DNA of 64,000 bases from Mesohalobacter halotolerans (GCF_006120725.1 NZ_SWMU01000001.1:434001-498000); one strand, 5' to 3'; counted from the first letter of the stretch, positions 37,659 to 46,170 are shown. The notes: generated by a model from the letters alone, not told the origin. Numbers and translations: made by a program.

Positions 37659-38750
37659 ATGAAAAGTCCTAAAGGACAATCGCTTTTTAGTCTGGCGCTC
37701 CAAAAATTCAGAATGCGTTTTTGGGGCGTTTTTAGTTTGAGTTATATTGTATTTTGTGCTTTAATCGCACTTTTAGCTTATGTTATTGCCCCTGATTCCT
37801 CGGTCAATGCCAACCAAATGCAATTGGCCATACATTCCAAACCACCAGGATTTGAGACTTTGGTCATTGAAATTCCTAATGAAAACAAGACATTGCATTC
37901 TTGGATATCTTGGTTCACAGGTCAACAAACTGTAAATACTATAATTCCAATTCAGGATTACAACATCAAAGACAAAGTGGTTGAAATCATTCCCTTTGAT
38001 GCCACTACACCCAAAGAATCTATTGCTTTAAATCGTTTTGAAGACTCTACTCAACTCAATAAAGACTACATCTATACTAAAACTTATATCCTAGGCACAG
38101 ATCGGTACGGAAGAGACCTGTTGAGCCGTTTACTCATAGGGACGCGTGTATCTTTGTCTATTGGGTTTGTAGCGGTGTTTATTTCACTTGTCATCGGTAT
38201 TTTTATCGGAGCAATTGGCGGTTATTTTGGTGGTGCTATTGACCAATTTGTGATGTGGCTGATTAATGTGACTTGGTCTATTCCTACGCTACTTTTGGTC
38301 ATAGCTCTAACACTGGCTTTAGGGAAAGGCTTTTGGCAAGTCTTTATAGCAGTGGGCTTAACCATGTGGGTCGAAGTGGCTAGAGTAGTTCGCGGACAAG
38401 TCAAAAGTGTTAAGCAAATGCCATATATCACTGCAGCTCATGCTTTAGGTTTTTCTCACTGGCGTATAGTGACCAAACATATTTTACCCAATATCATGGC
38501 ACCAGTGATTGTGATTTCTGCAGCTAATTTTGCTGCGGCTATTCTTATTGAAAGTGGTTTAAGCTTCCTTGGTATTGGCGCACAACCACCTATTCCCACT
38601 TGGGGTAACATGATAAAAGAACACTACAATTATATCGTGTTAGGGCAACCTCATTTGGCTATTATTCCAGGTCTAGCTATTATGAGTTTAGTGATGGCAT
38701 TTATGATGATTGGTAATACTCTGAGAGATGCGTTTGATGTAAAAGCCTAA
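37659..38750 (+). CDS. DppC-like ABC transporter permease
   Basis: A 363-residue inner-membrane protein of the peptide/nickel importer family. It has one N-terminal helix, a periplasmic segment of about 120 residues, then G-T-D-R-Y-G-R-D-L-L-S-R-L-L-I-G-T-R and the permease loop E-A-A-H-A-L-G-F-like A-A-H-A-L-G-F-S-H-W-R-I-V that contacts the ATPase. No substrate-binding protein or ATPase gene is nearby. The matching DppB-type permease lies at 62681-63760. Probably cotranscribed with the protease. Confidence 0.9.
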   Translation: MKSPKGQSLFSLALQKFRMRFWGVFSLSYIVFCALIALLAYVIAPDSSVNANQMQLAIHSKPPGFETLVIEIPNENKTLHSWISWFTGQQTVNTIIPIQDYNIKDKVVEIIPFDATTPKESIALNRFEDSTQLNKDYIYTKTYILGTDRYGRDLLSRLLIGTRVSLSIGFVAVFISLVIGIFIGAIGGYFGGAIDQFVMWLINVTWSIPTLLLVIALTLALGKGFWQVFIAVGLTMWVEVARVVRGQVKSVKQMPYITAAHALGFSHWRIVTKHILPNIMAPVIVISAANFAAAILIESGLSFLGIGAQPPIPTWGNMIKEHYNYIVLGQPHLAIIPGLAIMSLVMAFMMIGNTLRDAFDVKA

Positions 38751-38782
38751 AACGTTAATTTCTAACAATTTCACTATTTTTT

Positions 38783-39687
38783 TTAAAACCCTTTTTCGCG
38801 TTTCCTTGCCCGATTTCGACTTACCGTATAAACGCCTATAAACACGAGGATTCCGGCTATAACCTTGATGAGATTGAGCTGGTCGGCACCCGTTATAATC
38901 GCAAAGGCAATAGCAATTAAAGGTTGCAAATACACAAAAACACCTATTGTAGAAGCAGAAAGTTCTTTAAGGGCATAAATATTGAGCAAATACGTTAAAA
39001 CAGTAGTCCCTAAAACCACAAATCCCATCCGCCAAATGGCAGAAAATGGTAATGCTGACCATTCAACATCTGTAAATTCACGGATACCAATTGGAAAATT
39101 GATGATAACGGCAATCAAGAAAAACCATTTCATCAACGTAATACTACTATACCGAGCCGTCAATGGTCGCACCACAATAAGATATAAGCCATATGAAGTA
39201 GCATTGACAATAATCATAGCATTGCCTAACGGAATGTTTGAGCATCTGCTGTAGAGGTTGTTGTAAAGAGGACCAGCATCAATGCGCCGACCAAACCTAA
39301 TACTGCTCCCGAGGCTTTTAGAAAAGTAATTTTTTCTCGAATTAAAACTGCTGATAAAACAAATACCAGAATAGGTGAAATGGTTACAATCACTGATGAA
39401 TTTATTGGCGTGGACAGGCTCAAACCTTTAAAAAACAACAACATATTGACACACATTCCCAAAAGTGCACAAAGGATAATCCTTAACCAATCACGTCGTT
39501 GAATAGGTTCAGATTTTATAAAACAACTGATAAGCCAAAACACCAAAGCAGCGCCTAAGACTCTGAGGATAACAAAACCAAAAGACTCAATATGATTGGG
39601 CATTAAGCCTTTGGCTAAAGTATGATTTACACCAAAAATAAAACTCGCACCTGTAGCAGCAAGAATCGCCCAAATGCGCTTATTCAC
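38783..39687 (-). pseudogene. EamA-family transporter, split by a frameshift
   Basis: The two halves of a ten-helix drug/metabolite transporter lie in different frames. The first (39226-39687) ends ...A-D-A-Q-T-F-R then stop; the second continues from about 39217 with G-N-A-M-I-I-V-N-A-T-S-Y-G-L-Y. Removing two bases near 39226 would give Q-T-F-L-G-N and a 300-residue protein; adding one base would also restore the frame. Either the gene is dead or the base call is wrong. It overlaps the ArsC-like gene by 8 bases. Confidence 0.85.
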
Positions 39688-40030
39688 TTAAATGCCCTTT
39701 TAAAGCTTCAACAACTTTTTTTGAATTTCCTATAAAAACTTTATCGTCATCAATAAAAATAGGACGTTTGATAAAAGAGTAATGTTCGAGTAACAAGGCT
39801 TTAAAATCTTCTTCAGAAAGATTTTGGTTTTTGAGTCCACGTTTTTGCCAAAGTTGTGCTCTACGATTTATCAAAGCTTCATAACTATCGACATGTTGTC
39901 TTAAGAACTCAATATCTTTTTTGGATGCCGGTGTTTTTTTAGTGTCTTGCAAATCAAACCCTTCGATGTTAACTTCGGATAAAATACGTTTGCAAGTATT
40001 GCATGTCGATAAATAAAGGACTTTTTTCAT
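39680..40030 (-). CDS. ArsC/Spx-family thioredoxin-fold protein
   Basis: A 116-residue protein with S-T-C-N-T-C-K at residues 8-14, the C-x-x-C start of the ArsC/Spx/YffB family, and the family's C-terminal R-P-I-F-I-D-D-D-K-V-F-I-G block. It could be a glutaredoxin-type arsenate reductase, but most flavobacterial members have no arsenic context, and none is seen here. It follows the small C-S-M-C protein by 11 bases. Confidence 0.82.
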   Translation of the reverse strand: MKKVLYLSTCNTCKRILSEVNIEGFDLQDTKKTPASKKDIEFLRQHVDSYEALINRRAQLWQKRGLKNQNLSEEDFKALLLEHYSFIKRPIFIDDDKVFIGNSKKVVEALKGHLSE

Positions 40031-40041
40031 GGGATTATTAT

Positions 40042-40284
40042 TTATGATGATGCGCTTTTAGATTTTTTCTTTTGCTTTTGATGGGTTTTATAAATATAGT
40101 AACCCAAGCCACCCATGAGCAGGTATGGAAAAATCATAAGATAAACGATACCGTCATTGATGCCTTCAGCAGCCGAGTTATCTGCATTGCTTTCTAAAAC
40201 CGCTCTGCACATAGAACATTGAGCAAATGCAGAATCTGCAACAAAAGCTATAATTAAAATTAGAAATATTCTATTGCTTTTCAT
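40042..40284 (-). CDS. Small exported membrane protein with a CxxC pair
   Basis: An 80-residue protein: signal peptide ending A-F-A, then Q-C-S-M-C-R-A-V-L-E-S directly at the mature N-terminus, one membrane helix (about 47-63) and a Lys-rich cytoplasmic tail. Its place at the end of the oxidase assembly genes (SCO, DUF420) and the C-S-M-C motif suggest a redox or copper role, but there is no direct evidence. Confidence 0.75.
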   Translation of the reverse strand: MKSNRIFLILIIAFVADSAFAQCSMCRAVLESNADNSAAEGINDGIVYLMIFPYLLMGGLGYYIYKTHQKQKKKSKSASS

Positions 40285-40300
40285 TATGCCACAAATTTAA

Positions 40301-40837
40301 TTAATAATACGGATGCATAAAAATATATACTAAAACCCCGGTGATTGCGACATACATCCAAATCGGAAAAGTCCACCTGGCAATTTTTTTATGCTTTTCA
40401 TATTGGCCTGTCAATCCACGATACATGGTAAATAAGACCAATGGAATGATAATTCCAGATAACACAATATGGGTGATTAAAATAAAAAAGTATACATATC
40501 GCATCCAGCCTTCACCACCATAGGACACCGGCTCATGACTAATTTTTGAAATAACATAACTTACTAAAAACACCACTGAAAGCACAAAGGCTGAAATCAT
40601 GACATTGCGGTGCAAAATCATTTTTTGATTTTTAATCAGTAGATAACCAACAAATAGAAGAATAGCAGTTAAGCCATTAATGACCGCATGAAAAAATGGA
40701 AAAGTGCCCACCTCCAATCCGAGAATATTGGTTCTGGAGTCGAGGTTCATCAGTAAAATAACAACCAAAGGCACAGCTACTGATAGCGCAATAATCAAAT
40801 TGACTGTAAAGCGATTTGGTGAGATGATAGATTTCAT
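40301..40837 (-). CDS. DUF420 membrane protein (oxidase assembly)
   Basis: A 178-residue protein with five predicted membrane helices and conserved histidines (F-F-H-A-V-I-N, M-I-L-H-R-N-V, L-I-T-H-I-V-L, E-K-H-K-K-I-A-R-W). DUF420 proteins accompany caa3-type cytochrome oxidases and have been linked to oxidase maturation in Gram-positive bacteria. It starts 2 bases after the SCO gene. Confidence 0.88.
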   Translation of the reverse strand: MKSIISPNRFTVNLIIALSVAVPLVVILLMNLDSRTNILGLEVGTFPFFHAVINGLTAILLFVGYLLIKNQKMILHRNVMISAFVLSVVFLVSYVISKISHEPVSYGGEGWMRYVYFFILITHIVLSGIIIPLVLFTMYRGLTGQYEKHKKIARWTFPIWMYVAITGVLVYIFMHPYY

Positions 40838-40839
40838 AA

Positions 40840-41520
40840 TTATTCTTTAAGCAATTGTTGGATGTCTTCGATCAAAATATCGATTTGTTGTTCTTCGCTG
40901 TAGCGGTTTTGGTCTGCGTCGTATTCTACAGCGCCTTGATAAAACACAATTGGATTGCCGTTGGCATCGCGTCGACTTCTCAAATAACCTTCTTGGTCTA
41001 TTAAAGCAAAAAAACCTGAATGCTCAAAACCACCAGCAGCTTGAGACTCTTGTTTAGCATACAAATTAAAGCCCTTATTGGCTAAATTCATAATCTTATC
41101 CATTTCGCCTGTCATCAAATGCCAATTTGGGTGTTTCACGCCTATTTTATTAGCGTATCTTTTGAGCTGAGCGACCGTATCATTAATCGGATCGATGCTA
41201 ATAGAGGCGATGCCAAATTGATTTTCTCCATAAAATTTACGCTGTATTTGCACCATGTTTTTATTCATGATGGGACAAATGGTTGGACAAGTCGAAAAGA
41301 AAAATTCAACGACATAGACTTTGTTATTGTAATCTTGGTTGGTAATGGTATCGCCATTTTGATTGATGAGTTTAAATTGTGGAACCTTTCGCTTTTTACC
41401 ATCAAGGGTAATGTAAGCCAAATCTTCTTTTTCAGAACGGCTTTGAGATTCTTTAAAAACCCAAAAGCCAAAAACTAAAACTACTATTGCAAGTCCGATA
41501 TATTTAAAATACTTCTTCAT
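40840..41520 (-). CDS. SCO1/SenC family copper chaperone
   Basis: A 226-residue membrane-anchored thioredoxin-fold protein. It has an N-terminal anchor (about 7-23), the copper-binding motif F-F-S-T-C-P-T-I-C-P-I-M and a distal histidine in F-E-H-S-G-F-F-A-L-I-D. SCO proteins deliver copper to the CuA site of cytochrome oxidase subunit II. Gene order with DUF420 and oxidase subunits fits this. Confidence 0.94.
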   Translation of the reverse strand: MKKYFKYIGLAIVVLVFGFWVFKESQSRSEKEDLAYITLDGKKRKVPQFKLINQNGDTITNQDYNNKVYVVEFFFSTCPTICPIMNKNMVQIQRKFYGENQFGIASISIDPINDTVAQLKRYANKIGVKHPNWHLMTGEMDKIMNLANKGFNLYAKQESQAAGGFEHSGFFALIDQEGYLRSRRDANGNPIVFYQGAVEYDADQNRYSEEQQIDILIEDIQQLLKE

Positions 41521-41526
41521 TTTGCT

Positions 41527-42183
41527 TTATTCATTTTCATCCTTATTGTATTTTTTTAAGGCCAGACGATATTCAGCTAAAATCACTTTGACGTCATCAT
41601 TCATTTCATCACTGAGTTCAGCTACTGAAGCCATATCATAAGCATAGCGTTTACTGCCATCTTCATCTTCTAATCGCCCTCTCAGGTCTCTGTCTTTATC
41701 AATAATAAAAACATGGCTACTGCTTTGAAATTTATCTAGGATCAAATCTGTTTTTAAGCTTTTAAAAAGCTGTTGATTTTGCTGATTGTTAAGTTCTATA
41801 AAAAACCACTTATCGGCTTTGGAAGTGTAGATTAAAGCTTCCATAAAACTTTTGACTTCAGTGGCTTGTCCAGGTAAAACCACACTGACAAACTGCAAGT
41901 CTTTAAATTCCTTATAACGATCGTAAATTTTTTCCTTCAGATTAAAGGCATAGGCTTTTTTGGTATCCACATCAGCTCCTAAAAAACTAAGAATAGTGAT
42001 TTTATCTTGAAAAGTGACAAGGCTATCTTTAAAAACACTTTTGTAACTGTCATTGGTCAATACATTTTCACCGACGGTGTCAAGTTTTGCAAAGTTATTA
42101 ACCCCACTGGCAAAAAACATATAGGCAAACAATGGCAGTATAAACAAAATACTGAGAACTATGTGTTTTTTTTGAATTTTCAT
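41527..42183 (-). CDS. Membrane-anchored SCO/thioredoxin-like protein lacking cysteines
   Basis: A 218-residue protein with one N-terminal helix and a soluble domain ending in S-S-H-V-F-I-I-D-K-D-R-D-L-R-G-R-L, the strand pattern seen in SCO proteins (L-I-D...L-R). No cysteine remains, so it cannot bind copper like SCO. It lies 6 bases before the SCO gene, so a structural partner role is plausible. ATG 42183 is preferred over ATG 42213; a -7 box overlaps the extension. Confidence 0.72.
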   Translation of the reverse strand: MKIQKKHIVLSILFILPLFAYMFFASGVNNFAKLDTVGENVLTNDSYKSVFKDSLVTFQDKITILSFLGADVDTKKAYAFNLKEKIYDRYKEFKDLQFVSVVLPGQATEVKSFMEALIYTSKADKWFFIELNNQQNQQLFKSLKTDLILDKFQSSSHVFIIDKDRDLRGRLEDEDGSKRYAYDMASVAELSDEMNDDVKVILAEYRLALKKYNKDENE

Positions 42184-42188
42184 AGGTG

Positions 42189-42196
42189 CAAAAATA
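42189..42196 (-). promoter_or_regulatory. -7 box 5 bases upstream of the oxidase-assembly run
   Basis: TATTTTTG on the minus strand ends 5 bases before ATG 42183. It would drive the four assembly genes independently of the upstream oxidase genes. Confidence 0.45.
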
Positions 42197-42288
42197 AAAA
42201 AGACGTTCTTCATATAGACCGCCTTATCAATGATTTAACCAATTTTTATGCTGTTGCTATTCTTTGACTAAAATTTATGAATTTAAAA

Positions 42289-42657
42289 TTATTTAATGAG
42301 TTGATACTTGTTAACCAAAACAGAGGCAGAAATTTGTAGCGTTTTTTCTAGTTTTCTTATCATATCAACCGTTAATTTCTTTTTTCGATTTAAAATTTCA
42401 GACACTCGGCTTTTACCGCCAATGATGCCTATCAAATCTTTTTGTCGTAAATTCAATTCTTCCATTCGAATTTTTATCGCTTCAATAGGATCGGGTGCTT
42501 CAATCGGGTAATGTTCGTTTTCGTAATTTTCTATCATTAGTGAGAGAATTTCCGCTTCATCGCCTTCTTTTGTATCTGTGGGAGCATCAAAAATTTCCTC
42601 CAAATGCCTTAAAGCCTTTCTGTAATCTTGGTCTGTTTTAATTGGTTTTAGTTCCAT
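42289..42657 (-). CDS. higA: HigA-family antitoxin (XRE-type helix-turn-helix)
   Basis: A 122-residue protein. The C-terminal half holds an XRE helix-turn-helix (I-R-M-E-E-L-N-L-R-Q-K-D-L-I-G-I-I-G-G, S-R-V-S-E-I-L-N-R-K-K-K-L) and the N-terminal half a helical toxin-binding region (A-E-I-L-S-L-M-I-E-N-Y-E-N-E-H-Y-P-I). HigA neutralises the HigB RNase and represses its own operon. ATG 42657 lies 10 bases after the toxin gene. It is intact although the toxin gene is broken. Confidence 0.88.
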   Translation of the reverse strand: MELKPIKTDQDYRKALRHLEEIFDAPTDTKEGDEAEILSLMIENYENEHYPIEAPDPIEAIKIRMEELNLRQKDLIGIIGGKSRVSEILNRKKKLTVDMIRKLEKTLQISASVLVNKYQLIK

Positions 42658-42667
42658 AATACATTTT

Positions 42668-42964
42668 TTAAATTGTATCAGCATTTATTTTATCGTATTC
42701 CTGATGGGTTCCTATAAATCTAATAAACGCCCATTGTTTTTCATAATTAAATTTAACAACAAGTCGATATGAGTTTCCTTTTATGTTAAAAACCACCCTA
42801 CTATTTTTAAGAATACTTGCTGAAATATAGGTTTGTTTAACGTCACTTGGTGACAACTATTTCGCGTTTTTCGCTGTATCATACCACGTTTTTAAATACT
42901 GTTCTGAATCAGCATGTTTTTTCCAAAACTCTCTAAGAGTGCTCTTTGCAATTATTCGTTTCAT
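42668..42964 (-). pseudogene. higB: HigB-family mRNA interferase toxin, interrupted by an amber codon
   Basis: From ATG 42964 the frame reads M-K-R-I-I-A-K-S-T-L-R-E-F-W-K-K-H...A-K-N-A-K, meets TAG at 42857-42859 (codon 36), and continues in the same frame with L-S-P-S-D-V-K-Q and later N-I-K-G-N-S-Y-R-L, I-R-F-I-G-T-H-Q-E-Y-D-K-I, which are HigB signatures. In relatives this position is Trp (A-x-W-x-S-P), so a single TGG to TAG change explains it. The full frame would code for 98 residues, the normal HigB length. Toxin activity should be lost unless the codon is suppressed. Confidence 0.88.
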
Positions 42965-42979
42965 TAAAAAACTATTAAA

Positions 42980-43011
42980 CAAATTTACAAAAAGTTCTCT
43001 AAAAAAGAACT
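42980..43011 (-). promoter_or_regulatory. Putative promoter and operator of the HigBA module
   Basis: TAAATTTG (-7 box, 42980-42987, minus strand) lies 15 bases before the toxin start. Directly upstream is an inverted repeat, AGTTCT (42993-42998) and AGAACT (43006-43011), placed where HigA could bind and repress. The same repeat, followed by TTTTTG on the minus strand, could also act as a weak terminator for the upstream oxidase genes. Confidence 0.45.
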
Positions 43012-43082
43012 ATTAGTCGCTTTATATTATAAAATCTAAAGAATTTGAATTGTGTTCTGTTTCTTAGCAAGTATAATTAGCC

Positions 43083-43448
43083 CTAAAAATCCCATGTAAT
43101 ATGACCACCGGTATATACTTCCTCGATGTAGCCACCTTCAATTAATAAAATAGCAATTAAATAGCAAATGAGAAAAACAGCTGTCCAAACGACAACGCGT
43201 CTGAGGCCCTTAGTCTCATGTTCCATATGCATAAATGCCCAAGTAATGTAATAGGCTTTAAAAATGGTAAGAATGATAAATAACCAATTGAGAATAGAGG
43301 TGTTGATAAATGTGGTTTCTACAAAAAACCTTGGTCTGATGTAACCAAAAATCACCTCAACAATGGTCAATACTGAAAGTATGATAAAAACGTTCCAAAT
43401 GCGTTTTTTAGCTGAGCCTGAATCGTGTGTTGCTGTATCGTGAGCCAT
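43083..43448 (-). CDS. ctaF: Cytochrome c oxidase subunit IV
   Basis: A 121-residue protein with three membrane helices and the prokaryotic subunit IV pattern: I-W-N-V-F-I-I-L-S-V-L-T-I-V-E-V-I-F-G-Y at the start and Y-I-T-W-A-F-M-H-M-E-H-E in the middle. It stabilises the caa3/aa3 oxidase. It is 20 bases downstream of the second subunit III gene. Confidence 0.9.
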   Translation of the reverse strand: MAHDTATHDSGSAKKRIWNVFIILSVLTIVEVIFGYIRPRFFVETTFINTSILNWLFIILTIFKAYYITWAFMHMEHETKGLRRVVVWTAVFLICYLIAILLIEGGYIEEVYTGGHITWDF

Positions 43449-43468
43449 ATAAAATATCGTTTAAAAAA

Positions 43469-44455
43469 TTATACCAAATAGAAAAATGTAAATACAAATA
43501 CCCAGACCAAATCGACAAAGTGCCAATAAAGTCCAACTTTTTCTACCATTTCGTAGCTACCGCGTTTTTCGTAAGTGCCAAGTAAAACATTAAAGAAAAT
43601 TATGATTAAGATAACTACACCGGAAAAGACGTGAAAACCGTGAAAGCCTGTAATAAAAAAGAAAAAGTCAGCAAACAATGGTGCGCCATATTCGTTTTTG
43701 GTCATGTTGGCACCTTCAATAATACCAATGCCTCTATTGTTGAGATAGTCCAAAGAGGTTGATCGGTCTAAAATGGTTTTTTCACCATTTTCGTCCAACT
43801 TCATCGTTCTGATTCTCAAGTCTTCGTTGGCAGCAAAACCAGCTTTTATTTGATCGAGAGTAAATTCTGGTAAGGCCTTTTCATCCATATACCATAAGCC
43901 TTCACTTTCGGTATGTTGTTGTCTGAGTCCTTCTCGTTCGCCTGTAGCAACATCCTCTAAGGCAACGCGTTCACCTTCGGTATTGGCAAATTGGAGTATT
44001 TTACCACTTCGGGTTTCAACAGCGCCGTATTCGCCACTTATAAAGTTGGACCATTCCCAAGCTTGCGAGCCTAAAAAGATAGCACCACCTAGAATAGTCA
44101 GAGCCATGTAAGTGACAACTTTATTTTTGTTCATCTGATGACCAGCATCAACAGCGAGAACCATAGTTACCGATGAAAATATCAAAATAAATGTCATCAA
44201 AGCCACATAAAACATTGGTGCATCTGTCCCGTGTAAAAATGGGAAGTGATTAAAAACCTCATCGGCAATAGGCCATTCTGTAGAAAATTTGAATCTTGAG
44301 AATCCGTAAGCTGCCAAAAACCCTGAAAAGGTTAAAGCATCAGATAATATAAAAAACCACATCATCAATTTACCATAACTGGCTTTAAGCGGTTGTTTTC
44401 CACCACCCCAAAGTTTCCCTTCAGTTCCTGTTTTTGCAACAGCAGTCGTATCCAT
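43469..44455 (-). CDS. ctaE: Cytochrome c oxidase subunit III, with a large internal insertion
   Basis: A 328-residue subunit III-type protein. Helices include M-W-F-F-I-L-S-D-A-L-T-F-S-G-F-L-A-A-Y, S-Q-A-W-E-W-S and F-F-F-I-T-G-F-H-G-F-H-V-F-S-G, ending Y-W-H-F-V-D-L-V-W-V-F. Between the S-Q-A-W-E-W helix and F-F-F-I-T-G-F-H-G-F-H there is a polar insertion of roughly 110 residues (about 140-250) not seen in short homologues. Subunit III supports the catalytic core, which is not encoded in this window. Confidence 0.92.
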   Translation of the reverse strand: MDTTAVAKTGTEGKLWGGGKQPLKASYGKLMMWFFILSDALTFSGFLAAYGFSRFKFSTEWPIADEVFNHFPFLHGTDAPMFYVALMTFILIFSSVTMVLAVDAGHQMNKNKVVTYMALTILGGAIFLGSQAWEWSNFISGEYGAVETRSGKILQFANTEGERVALEDVATGEREGLRQQHTESEGLWYMDEKALPEFTLDQIKAGFAANEDLRIRTMKLDENGEKTILDRSTSLDYLNNRGIGIIEGANMTKNEYGAPLFADFFFFITGFHGFHVFSGVVILIIIFFNVLLGTYEKRGSYEMVEKVGLYWHFVDLVWVFVFTFFYLV

Positions 44456-44499
44456 AGTTTAGGTTTTATTTAAGAATTAGGCAAAAATAGTTAATTTTA

Positions 44500-45081
44500 T
44501 TATTTATAGAAAGTTAAAAACAAAAACAAAAATAACCACAATATATCTACAAAGTGCCAAAATGTCGAACCTATTGTAAATCCTAACATTTTGCTTGAAT
44601 TATAGCGTTTTCTAAAATGATTATAAATTAGCACAAAAAGCACGATAATACCAGCAGCCAAGTGCACTAAATGCGCCATGACTAATACATATATGTAAGA
44701 TGAATTAATAGTGCTGGTTTCTCCGGTAAAATAATAGCCGTTTTCAACCAATGTTTCAAAGCCTTTTAACTGCAAACCAACAAATACTGCTCCTAACAGA
44801 AACGTGAAAAATAAAAACAAAGATGTAAGGTTTCTTTTATCTGCTTTAAGGAGTTTTTTTGAAAGAAAAAGAGTCAAACTACTCATCAAAATTACTATTG
44901 TGCTAGTGCCAAATATCTCTGGTAACTCAAAATCTGAAATCCAATCTGGACGTTTACTGCTCACAACGTAAGCACTGGTTAAACCTGCAAAAGTCATGAC
45001 CATACTGATGATGCCGAACCACAGCATCATTTTTTTAGACCGGTCTCGTTTTTCTTGTTCTGAACGCTGTTCTATAGCCAT
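44500..45081 (-). CDS. Cytochrome c oxidase subunit III-like protein (short paralogue)
   Basis: A 193-residue protein with five membrane helices and the same landmarks as the next gene but no insertion: M-M-L-W-F-G-I-I-S-M, A-H-L-V-H-L-A-A-G and F-W-H-F-V-D-I-L-W-L-F. Tandem subunit III genes after cyoE are usual in Bacteroidota. It overlaps the cyoE 3' end by 10 bases. Confidence 0.9.
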   Translation of the reverse strand: MAIEQRSEQEKRDRSKKMMLWFGIISMVMTFAGLTSAYVVSSKRPDWISDFELPEIFGTSTIVILMSSLTLFLSKKLLKADKRNLTSLFLFFTFLLGAVFVGLQLKGFETLVENGYYFTGETSTINSSYIYVLVMAHLVHLAAGIIVLFVLIYNHFRKRYNSSKMLGFTIGSTFWHFVDILWLFLFLFLTFYK

Positions 45082-45974
45082 ACTCTAAATATTTTATCTC
45101 CGACGTAAACCAATTGAATTAAAGTAATATATGTGACACTGGCCAACATCAATTGTTTTGCTGATTTGGTATCTCTTTTTTGGTAAAGCCGAATCGCAAA
45201 ATACAACATGATTAAACCCAATATAAATACGATTCCTGCAGAACCTAGACTTAATCTTAAATCACCAGTAACACCAAACACAGGAATAATAGACACTGCA
45301 ATGGTCCAAATACAATACAATATAATTTGAATGGCTGTGCCAGTATCCCTTTTTCCAGTGGGCAACATAAAAAATCCACCACTTTTATAATCGTCATATA
45401 ACCACCAACCCAAAGCCCAAAAATGTGGGAATTGCCAGAAAAATTGTATCATAAATAAAGTGCCGGGTTCGATACCAAAATCACCTGAAGTGGCAACCCA
45501 GCCAAGCATAAATGGTATGGCTCCGGGGAAAGCACCTACAAAAACAGAAAGTGGTGTTTTGGTTTTTAAAGGTGTATAAATTGCCACGTAAATGAATATA
45601 GAAACCCCACCAAAAAATGCCGTCGTGGGATTGATAATGTATAATAAAGTTAATCCAATTAAAGTGAGAACTACCGCAGTAACCCAAGCTGTGTTCACTG
45701 TCATCCGGCCACTGGGTAAGGGTCTATTTTGGGTGCGCTTCATCAAAGCATCCAAGTCTTTTTCTATAATTTGATTGAAGGCGTTAGAAGCACCCACCAT
45801 GGCATAACCACCAACAAAAAGCAATGCAAAAGTCAATACCTCAAATTGCTGCGCACCCAATACATAACCAGCTAAAGACGAGAATACAACACTCAAAGAT
45901 AAGCGGTGTTTAGTCAGGGTTTTAAATTCACTTACCCATGATATTTGAGCTGTATGTGTAATGGCTTCTGGCAA
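45072..45974 (-). CDS. cyoE: Protoheme IX farnesyltransferase (haem O synthase)
   Basis: A 300-residue UbiA-type membrane prenyltransferase that adds farnesyl to haem b on the way to haem a for cytochrome oxidase. Asp-rich motif N-Q-I-I-E-K-D-L-D-A-L-M-K-R-T-Q-N-R-P-L-P is diagnostic; a second D-D-Y-K-S-G-G-F-F-M-L block is present. An in-frame TAA lies directly before TTG 45974 and no ATG occurs near the N-terminus, so TTG is the start. First gene of the oxidase run. Confidence 0.95.
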   Translation of the reverse strand: MPEAITHTAQISWVSEFKTLTKHRLSLSVVFSSLAGYVLGAQQFEVLTFALLFVGGYAMVGASNAFNQIIEKDLDALMKRTQNRPLPSGRMTVNTAWVTAVVLTLIGLTLLYIINPTTAFFGGVSIFIYVAIYTPLKTKTPLSVFVGAFPGAIPFMLGWVATSGDFGIEPGTLFMIQFFWQFPHFWALGWWLYDDYKSGGFFMLPTGKRDTGTAIQIILYCIWTIAVSIIPVFGVTGDLRLSLGSAGIVFILGLIMLYFAIRLYQKRDTKSAKQLMLASVTYITLIQLVYVGDKIFRVWL

Positions 45975-45987
45975 TTATAAATTTTTG

Positions 45988-45995
45988 CAAAGATA
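45988..45995 (-). promoter_or_regulatory. -7 box of cyoE
   Basis: TATCTTTG on the minus strand, 13 bases before TTG 45974, which leaves a very short leader. Confidence 0.5.
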
Positions 45996-46170
45996 AAATT
46001 TAAAAGGTGGTTTTTAACCTACATAAATCTTAATCTTTTCTAAGTGAAATTTTTATCGGTCATTGCTAAGAGTAAAGTGTGAACGACGAACCAAATTTTC
46101 AAATGGATAGTTCTGGATGATGCAATCAATGTTATATTTAAAACCAATCTTGTCCTAAATAATTTTTTAC

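Noticed and set aside
39680-40030. Dedicated arsenate reductase
   Set aside because: The C-x-x-C fold is that of the broad ArsC/Spx family and no arsenic efflux or regulator gene is near, so I kept the general name.
41119-41478. Plus-strand open frame of 119 codons within the SCO gene
   Set aside because: Antisense to a certain gene and without family resemblance.
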